Source: Tritrichomonas musculus
Taxonomy: Eukaryota > Parabasalia > Tritrichomonadida > Tritrichomonadidae
Length of the DNA stretch: 64,000 bases
Assembly (NCBI GenBank): GCA_039105265.1
Contig: JAPFFF010000039.1
Coordinates: 1 to 64,000, forward strand
Direction of reading: 5' to 3'
Shown: piece after piece, positions 58,901 through 64,000 of the stretch
Layout: each line of letters begins with the position of its first letter
Position numbering within the stretch: position 1 is the stretch's first letter
Notes under the pieces: generated by a model
The model's input: the letters and a program-made list of their open reading frames with translations, nothing else
Database searches by the model: none
What the model was told of the DNA's origin: nothing
Made by a program: the position numbers and the translations under genes

Positions 58901-60100
58901 TGCATAGATGGCACCACCGATTGCAGAGCTGCATGAATTAAAAATACAATTTTTAATGGTTGCATTATACATATATGTTTTGTTTCCTTGTATATAGATA
59001 GCGCCTCCAGATGAATCGTCTTTCAAGCCTGTGAAATTACATTTAGTTAATAGTAAGTTTTCAGTAAGGGGGCTAATAATTCTGTCATGTTCTTCATACT
59101 GATCTCCAGGTGGTGTGCTTGTGCCTTCGGGTGGCTTAACTGGATCGTCTGGTGCTTCAATTGGCTCGCCAGGTGTGCATTGGCCAATAGATGTGCATGC
59201 AAAAGCAAGATTTGTGAGTGGGTACAAAGAATATGGGATTGAAATGGTTTCAATTCCTTGTGAAATGCAATTGCATTTATTGAAAACAAATGATTCAAAG
59301 TTGCCTTCTTTTTCTGTAACATGCAAATGATAATATGTATCAATGGAAGGAGTATTAGCTGAAAATGTGCATCCACTGATTTCGACATTAACTGTTGAGT
59401 TTTTAGAAATTTTACAGTTCTCGACATGAACATTAAAAGTACTATTGCCTTCTTTAGGTGTGAATACAAAAGAATTGTCAGTAATATTAAAAGTAGCATG
59501 TTCAACATTTTTAGGGTTAGTATTGCCCAAAATAAGGTTTAATGAGCATCCACTTGTAGTCGCTTCATTGTTATTAAAATTGCAGCCATTTATAATTAAT
59601 TGATCACGAACAGCACCATGAATTGCACCTCCATTAGCTGCTTTATTTGAATTAAAAGTACAAGATAAAATACTAAATGAATGATACAGATATTGATTGT
59701 TTGAAAGATAAAGAGCCCCACCCTTTTCAGTCGCAACACAATCAGTTATTGTAGTTGATGAAATTGAAAAGGCAAAGTAATATGCTCCACTATACCCAGC
59801 ATAAATTGCACCGCCATTTTTGGCATGGCAGGATAAAAACTCGCAGCCAACAATTGAGCAGTTACCACCATGAAGTACTTTTTTATTATTATAGGATGCT
59901 TGCACGTATACAGCACCACCATTTAAATTGTTATCAATAAAATTGGAAAACTTAGTATTTTGAATAGATATGGTTTCATTTGGATTATTAATTCTGTGTT
60001 CATTTTGGCCATTTAAGCCATCATATTCATTTTCTATTTCACGTGGGAGCTGGTTAGCAATGCAAAACGAAAAATAATAGAATATAAATGCAAAAAACAT
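52922..60100 (-). CDS. Giant Pmp-like surface protein, right-handed beta-helix repeats
   Basis: 2392 aa. Signal peptide at 1-16 (MFFAFIFYYFSFCIA). The ectodomain is about eight modules of ~270 aa, each with several GGAIYA / FxxNxA repeats (CxFxSNxAxxGGAIYAxxRD), the signature of chlamydial polymorphic membrane proteins and of the TvPmp family of Trichomonas. The repeats fold as a right-handed beta-helix and the modules are separated by Pro/Thr-rich linkers (PPPVKPD, PTPTPVPD). A single membrane span (GMIVGIVVAVVVVIAVVVVV) near residue 2340 leaves a ~38-residue acidic cytoplasmic tail. Role: adhesion to host cells or bacteria, by analogy. A TCATAAG initiator-like motif lies at 60108-60114, 12 nt from the ATG. 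Stop overlaps UAAAAU. Confidence 0.92.
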   Translation of the reverse strand: MFFAFIFYYFSFCIANQLPREIENEYDGLNGQNEHRINNPNETISIQNTKFSNFIDNNLNGGAVYVQASYNNKKVLHGGNCSIVGCEFLSCHAKNGGAIYAGYSGAYYFAFSISSTTITDCVATEKGGALYLSNNQYLYHSFSILSCTFNSNKAANGGAIHGAVRDQLIINGCNFNNNEATTSGCSLNLILGNTNPKNVEHATFNITDNSFVFTPKEGNSTFNVHVENCKISKNSTVNVEISGCTFSANTPSIDTYYHLHVTEKEGNFESFVFNKCNCISQGIETISIPYSLYPLTNLAFACTSIGQCTPGEPIEAPDDPVKPPEGTSTPPGDQYEEHDRIISPLTENLLLTKCNFTGLKDDSSGGAIYIQGNKTYMYNATIKNCIFNSCSSAIGGAIYAYFSGVVYFKFTIATSEFNECQATQNGGAVYIKNTQYQKHAFSISACTFISNKAANGGGVYGYVRDNLAIKNCNFSNNEATKGSSLWLILGQNNTKLDEYDTYNITGNTFTFAPKAESLNNVYLENIDITNTTQYPPSTYVNIGGNTFSISNEFAEAFNHLEINSVKAGFASINFNKCNCVQQGSSTFSVPDQYPIRNVNFECTAIGSCSTKPEIPPSTTDYPTAGERHNDDGIEIKVEKTEFHKLSSTSGDGGAILMNKNRANISINNCKFTLCEARNGGAIYVQYAGPTSIFVGTIKNTIFSYCSAKTDGGAAYIKITQPKLHSFSFEGCTFESNEAGDQGGAIYAPVRDQFTVEKCKFLDNYAQKEGSSIFLQIGCNAKDDKGNTVTLNENTFTFTPTKDSSNVYAETTTSQNDYMNANLNIGGCTFSTKTQSNVQAFKHLLVVEQMKFESITFTKCNCVRQEEKTFSIPSQHTIENVKFGCTSIDSCTSLPDIPADTSYETKTERYNDTGVVVNFKKVEFYKIASPGSDGGGAIYINSNRVNCNLDHCKFTLCSARYGGAIWIMYAGNGTELAGKVTDTTFLYCTAERDGGAVYLKINQPKIQTFSFEGCTFESNLAGQEGGAIYAIARDQLTIQKCNFTLNSAKTQGSSIWLEIGWKAKNDKGNTVTLNDNIFTFTPTKDTSSNVYIATPDNTDASTYKNANLNIGGCTFSTTTSSDVKGFKHLEIFEKLQFESIKFTKCNCVQQGVETLSVPDVAHPVNNFNFNCDPNGQCVPGTPITLPPPVKPDLDGYISHDRIDDEGQPIDQERYKYTSLKTEKDGGAILINSNKVNCNLYNCTFTSCSGLNGGAIYISYTGNRGKYACVISKTKFTGNTASQNGGALYFKITQSDRHSVSLYDCTFKSNAAGAYGGAIYAEARDFFTIKQCTFEDNNATVGSSIWSQIGWYSLPEDDNTNDFEILACTFKFIPFDGAVNVYVKPYDFALENLTNANLIVSLCKFTTADTNVENFKHLYADGTSGFFKSIQFPHCNLVKQDSNSFSLPKGFSTDGVTFGSESTSDCKPDSENLQIHERLVIKEPTDLKDQKFVYITKEENGGAIVGDKVNFTLTNCKFESCRGGQYGGSVYVHYTGSKDTFACTITGSQFIKCSCKTQGGAIYVQNTQSNRHSVTITNCKFISNSAEDNGGAIYAETRDRFTLKDCEFENNIATNEGYSLWCRIGWESNYHNNVATIENNKFAFAPGDKNPINVYILAYPLLADATPNANLVFGSCTFSSTNKKQTGFKHLTVTNYKSQFESLNFTSCSCIEQGNTTVSLPLLYNPNYYFTFNCEGKCDAKPAEPTPTPVPDAEGYTPALDRINRVEFDPKVVITKVKFNNFVTPSYRYGGAIYSSNIPCSIYDCKFDSCQSTRGGAIYAYYKGTLGNYTCSIVNSLFTNCNSTNGGAIYAYIVQPKRHYITIEGCDFKDNKASENGGALYAEVRDCFSVQYCTFSNNQADLKGSSIWCRIGQDQGNDSGDRASFYGNTITFTPSKTNTINVYIESNKLTEETSPNANFIFGRNALLTTDTNVQGYKQLEINEVGTFESISFTECNCIQGSESSVTITVKTAPDTKNLIYNCQNLNQCPSGDEKPPETNDKCQSYPSRLESFKDEIEREKACFNNLVAPELREGGAVRSINAKVELENCHFTNCSTDSNGGAVYVSFSGSQAELEIKGCTFVSCYSGSKGGAVYYINTNPRCESTFENLRFEENKAANGAGAFYYSPCANSIMKKCFFVNNTCTNKKAQGSSLYVLVANENQNTLSVKPGKLAIKADDEIKPVIIEENRFRSEPAATTQQCYINLKKTGNLQFNTNSFSFNNATDIPKGTQYVYLSKDEGAVFKVEDDICVDSAEQLVGGFDESVKVSTDCHNADASNDDDVTEKDPGDGGKGGKKTNVGMIVGIVVAVVVVIAVVVVVVIFVIRKKSNKYISDLNEEEGAENISNNANTESNL

Positions 60101-60107
60101 TTATTAT

Positions 60108-60114
60108 CTTATGA
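60108..60114 (-). promoter_or_regulatory. Candidate Inr of the Pmp-like gene
   Basis: Minus-strand TCATAAG with +1 at 60112, 12 nt before the ATG, the usual distance for trichomonad initiators. Confidence 0.45.
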
Positions 60115-60795
60115 ATAAAAAAAAAAGTGAAATGAATGTTTTTTAGTTTATGCGATATTGAAAAAGTGGCCGTTGATAAGATTTCAATGATCCAACCACT
60201 TGAACTCATAATCAAATTATTTTTGAAATAATATTATTGTAGTATATTTTAGAATACATATTTAAATATTATAATTAAATATATATGTTTGCTTTATATT
60301 ATTAAAAATTAAGTACACATCATTAAAATACGTTCAGAAATCTTCATCTTTATATCTTCAGAAATATTAATAAAAACTCTCCGTTCCTAACATTTCAATA
60401 GTTTAAAATATAGAATTTGATAAAATTGTTTTCTATTTCAAAATAATAATATTAAATTTAAATATGAGATAATTATAGAAAACAATTTCTTTACGATGGT
60501 CTAATAAAAATATTATTTGAAAAGTTACAATTATTCGACTTTTTCAATTAGTTATCATAAAATTTATTTTATTAATTTTATTTTACTAAAACAATGAGAT
60601 GATTAACATCAGCTTGATGAAATATCTTCACTATTGAATTTTCTTTCTATGAGTTCTTTCAATATTGAAATGTTTATAAAAAAGATAGTTGTTACTAAAA
60701 TATTGCAAATTGTCCATTAATACAAACTAATTACCTTTAAAATGATAATAAAATAAATATATAATTTTAATTGATAAATATCTTTTAAAATTAAT
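60115..60795. other. Intergenic, no gene seen
   Basis: Upstream region of the Pmp-like gene, about 80% AT, with no further element I can name. Confidence 0.5.
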
Positions 60796-61689
60796 CCCGT
60801 TCCGCGCTTTAATTCGAATAGTTCGTTATTTTTTTGAATGCTTTTTTAACGTATAAAAAATTGAAAGCATTTCTGAGAAAAAATTGAATGGAAAAAACGT
60901 ATAAAAAGTTTAAATCTTTTATATCCCAGGAACAAATAAATATTTTCATTATTAAACATAATATATATTAGCTATAGTTTCAAGTATTTAAATATTTAAA
61001 ATATAAAGAAAAAAGGAGATGGTAGAAATTTTAATGCTTTAATATTATGTCAAAGAATAAATGATATTTGAAATTTTCCAATGGATTATTCATCATTGAT
61101 AAAATAATTATTTATATTGATACTCAATAAAGGTTGAATTTTTTTCCATTCAAATATTGATGATCAGATCTCGATACCATTAGTATATTTGGGAACTTTC
61201 AGTTCATATATAAAAGATTTTTTCAATAATAAATATAAATATTGGGTTCAAAAATGCATTCTCAAGCAAAAAGTTGTAAAATAGTATAATATTGAAAAAA
61301 TTCTGAAAAAACTATAAGGCATAGGAGATAATTCTCGACGTTTTTGTTATTAATCGTATTGTAAAAATTAATTTATCCATGTTTTAAAACTTTTTTGTTT
61401 TTTGATGAATGTTAAATGAAATTATTTGCTATTAGATTGATGTTGGACAGAAATTAGACTATTGGCAAAAATTAATAAGCTGAGAAATGATTGGATATTG
61501 TTTAATTTGTTTGATCTGAGTAAATAATAATATGAAGTATTTTTTGAATAAAAAGGTTTGCATGATAAAAAAGCTATATTACATTAAAAATAATATTAAT
61601 AATTGTATATTTAATCTTTGTAGAAGATAAAAGGAGAATAATTCAATGATTTAATTTCAAGTTTTTTTCAGCTTAAAAAACGATTAAAT

Positions 61690-61760
61690 CGCATTGAATT
61701 GTTATCGTATTGCATTGAATTTTTATCGTATTGCATTGAATTTTTATAGTATTGAATTAA
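61690..61760. repeat. 24-bp direct repeats inside TIR element
   Basis: Three units of gcattgaatttttatcgtatt-type sequence in tandem. Confidence 0.75.
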
Positions 61761-62118
61761 TTAAAATAAAGGAAAAATGATAATAATAAGAACTTATAAC
61801 AATTTGTTGGTGATTTTAAAGCATTTTTAGTGAGAAAAAGTCATCATGCTTCGAAATTGAGAAGAAAAATCACAATCTTTTGAAAATTCTAGGCAAGAAT
61901 TTAAGATAGTGTGAAAAATTCTGAGTTGTAATAATATCTTAATCATTTTTCAATATGAAAATTGAAATTAAGTCTTAAAAAAAACTGAGATTCTAATATT
62001 TTACCTAATTTTCGAAAAAAATGGATGAGAGAGCAGATGTTTGAGAAAGATTAAGAAATGTTGCTATAAAAATTAGAAAAAATGGCATTTCATTCCAATT
62101 TTTGCAAATCTGGTATAA

Positions 62119-62290
62119 GAGTTATCAGCATTAAGAAAGATAAGACCAAGAATTAGTAAGATTGAGAAAAATTGGAATGAAATCGGAACAAGACTATGAA
62201 AGAATGGAGTAAGAGTTATCAGCATTAAGAAAGATAAGACCAAGAATTAGTAATATTGAGAAAAATTGGAATGAAATAGGAAAAGTTTTG
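62119..62290. repeat. ~94-bp tandem duplication inside TIR element
   Basis: gagttatcagcattaagaaa... at 62119 recurs at 62213 with a few substitutions over about 70 bp. Confidence 0.8.
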
Positions 62291-62654
62291 CAAATCTGGT
62301 ATAAAAATTAAAATGGCTGGCGTAAGGAATAGAAAGATTAGCTTAAAAGCGTGATGGAGTGTAGTTTGAAATTGAAAAAAAGTGACCAAATAAAATTTGT
62401 CATTTTTTTTATATATGAAGAAACAATAAATAAATATGTAATAATATGTCAAAATCGATTTTAAAAAATAAAGTTAAATATATCAGATTTCTTTTAATTT
62501 ATTGTTTTTCTTTTTTCGTTAAAGATAATAACCTGTTAACAAAAAATAAAAAGAATCGTTAAGTAAACTAAAATAACGAACTATTCGAATTAAAGCGCGG
62601 AACGGGTATTTGAATAAAGAATCAATAGTTCTTTTCACAATTTTAACAAGGAAC

Positions 62655-62682
62655 GCCACTTTTTGAACTGCGTTCAAAAAGT
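62655..62682. repeat. Short perfect hairpin
   Basis: cactttttgaac-tgc-gttcaaaaagtg, a 12-bp stem with about 3-nt loop, just right of the TIR element. Function unknown. Confidence 0.6.
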
Positions 62683-62859
62683 GTCTAGTACACAGTTTTT
62701 TTCTTTTAGAAAAAAGACAATATCTATATAAAAGGCATTCAAATAAACAATACTTTAGTCAAAATTTTATTCATAAATTAGCATAGCATAAAAAACTTTA
62801 TTAATGCTTTCTGTAAAAAAACTAACAAAAGTTTGTAATTAGCAAAAACGCGAATCAGT

Positions 62860-64000
62860 TATTAACATCAATGTTTGTCTGTCGTTAGCATAGATGTTTT
62901 TCTGTTGTTAGCATCGATGTTTTTCTGTTGTCAGCATCGATGTTTTTCTGTTGTCAGCATCGATGTTTGTATGTTGTTAGCATCAATGTTTGTCTGTTGT
63001 CAGCATCGATGTTTGAATGTTGTTAGCATCGATGTTTTTCTGTTGTCAGCATCGATGTTTTTCTGTTGTCAGCATCGATGTTTGAATGTTGTTAGCATCG
63101 ATGTTTGTATGTTGTCAGCATCGATGTTTGTCTGTCGTTAGCATCAATGTTTGTCTGTTGTTGCCATCGATGTTTATCTGTTGTCAGCATCGATGTTTGA
63201 ATGTTGTTAGCATCAATGTTTGTCTGTTGTTCGCATCGATGTTTATCTGTTGTTAGCATCGATGTTTATCCGTTGTTAGCATCGATGTTTTTCTGTTGTC
63301 AGCATCGATGTTTGAATGTTGTTAGCATCGATGTTTGTATGTTGTTAGCATCGATGTTTTTCTGTTGTTAGCATTGATGTTTGAATGTTGTTAGCATCGA
63401 TGTTTGTATGTTGTCAGCATCGATGTTTATCTGTTGTTAGCATCGATGTTTATCTGTTGTTAGTATCGATGTTTGTATGTTGTTAGCATCGATGTTTATC
63501 TGTTGTTAGCATCGATGTTTATCTGTTGTAAGCATCGATGTTTTTCTGTTGTCAGCATCGATGTTTGAATGTTGTTAGCATCGATGTTTGTATGTTGTTA
63601 GCATCGATGTTTTTCTGTTGTTAGCATTGATGTTTGAATGTTGTAAGCATCGATGTTTGTATGTTGTCAGCATCGATGTTTGTATGTTGTTAGCATCAAT
63701 GTTTATCTGTTGTTAGTATCGATGTTTGTATGTTGTTAGCATCGATGTTTATCTGTTGTTAGCATCGATGTTTGTCTGTTGTAAGCATCGATGTTTATCT
63801 GTTGTTAGCATCGATGTTTATCTGTTGTTAGTATCGATGTTTGTATGTTGTTAGCATCGATGTTTATCTGTTGTTAGCATCGATGTTTATCTGTTGTAAG
63901 CATCGATGTTTTTCTGTTGTCAGCATCGATGTTTGAATGTTGTTAGCATCGATGTTTGTATGTTGTTAGCATCGATGTTTTTCTGTTGTTAGCATTGATG
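62860..64000. repeat. 23-bp minisatellite (about 50 units, continues past the window)
   Basis: Unit tgttgttagcatcgatgttt plus three variable bases (tct, gaa, gta, atc). About 50 copies in tandem with near-uniform 23-bp spacing. Each unit contains the palindrome catcgatg. Variant units recur in blocks: a block of about 16 units around 63492-63630 is repeated at 63861-64000, an offset of 368 bp (16 x 23). All three frames are open for long stretches only because 23 is not a multiple of three; it is not a gene. Confidence 0.95.

Larger units (their letters stand above)
60796..62606. mobile_element. Non-coding DNA element with 37-bp terminal inverted repeats (1811 bp)
   Basis: Ends CCCGTTCCGCGCTTTAATTC... 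at 60796-60832 and its perfect reverse complement at 62570-62606. The GC-rich outer ends stand out from the surroundings. No clear target-site duplication is visible. The interior is non-coding and AT-rich with internal repeats (a ~24-bp unit at 61690-61760 and a ~94-bp tandem duplication at 62119-62290). A subterminal tttttaacg occurs as in the element at 49464. It is a non-autonomous transposon-like element; the autonomous partner is not in this window. Confidence 0.85.

Noticed and set aside
62875-63141. Open 88-codon frame in the minisatellite
   Set aside because: It is a by-product of the 23-bp unit, which gives a 23-residue periodic translation without stops; there is no independent gene evidence.
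62860-64000. CRISPR array
   Set aside because: The 23-bp units abut without unique spacers and the genome is eukaryotic; this is a minisatellite.

Overview
The window is eukaryotic, about 70-75% AT by eye, with mostly intronless genes, long AT-rich spacers and gene families typical of parabasalid protists: Sel1-repeat proteins with (pseudo)kinase domains, chlamydial-Pmp-like surface proteins, BspA/DUF285 leucine-rich repeats, a cystatin, calponin-homology proteins, and a 17-kb Maverick/Polinton. Several genes end with a UAAA overlapping or next to the stop codon, and several have a TCA(T/A)-type initiator about 10-20 nt upstream of the ATG, both known from Trichomonas. A trichomonad, most likely a Tritrichomonas-type species because of the low GC, is the best reading (inference).

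Region by region. 1-11240: a tandem array of a 4393-bp unit (two copies I cannot tell apart plus a diverged partial third). Each unit carries a 180-aa gene of unknown function and wrecked TKL-like pseudokinase fragments in both orientations. A tRNA-Ser lies just right of the array. 12028-17085: a double calponin-homology protein, a Gln/Asn-rich repeat protein, a tRNA-Lys and a secreted tandem cystatin. 17891-24013: a CARMIL-like LRR protein, a GT8 glycosyltransferase, a coiled-coil protein with two ubiquitin-like domains, and a Sel1-repeat fragment truncated at both ends. 24004-41174: a Maverick/Polinton with ~352-bp terminal inverted repeats that differ at only about two positions, so a young insertion. 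It encodes capsid protein, packaging ATPase, integrase, protein-primed DNA polymerase B, a fibre-like protein with an inserted BspA/DUF285 domain, and a PD-(D/E)XK nuclease. 41220-46658: a large pseudokinase/Lys-rich/Sel1 protein ending in a CaaX box. 47353-60100: an active-looking protein kinase, a bacterial-type Ig-like domain protein that is probably laterally acquired, a non-coding TIR element, a type II membrane glycosyltransferase-like protein, and a 2392-aa Pmp-like surface protein. 60796-62606: a second non-coding TIR element. 62860-64000: a 23-bp minisatellite with higher-order (16-mer, 368-bp) periodicity that runs off the window.

Taken together this is an accessory, repeat-rich part of a trichomonad genome. 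Host surface and signalling genes (Pmp adhesin, glycosyltransferases, pseudokinases) are interleaved with mobile DNA, and a virus-like element sits where two different Sel1-family sequences now flank it. The most interesting point is the Polinton fibre gene, which appears to carry a host-type BspA/DUF285 adhesion domain. No searches were run; family calls rest on motifs read by eye.
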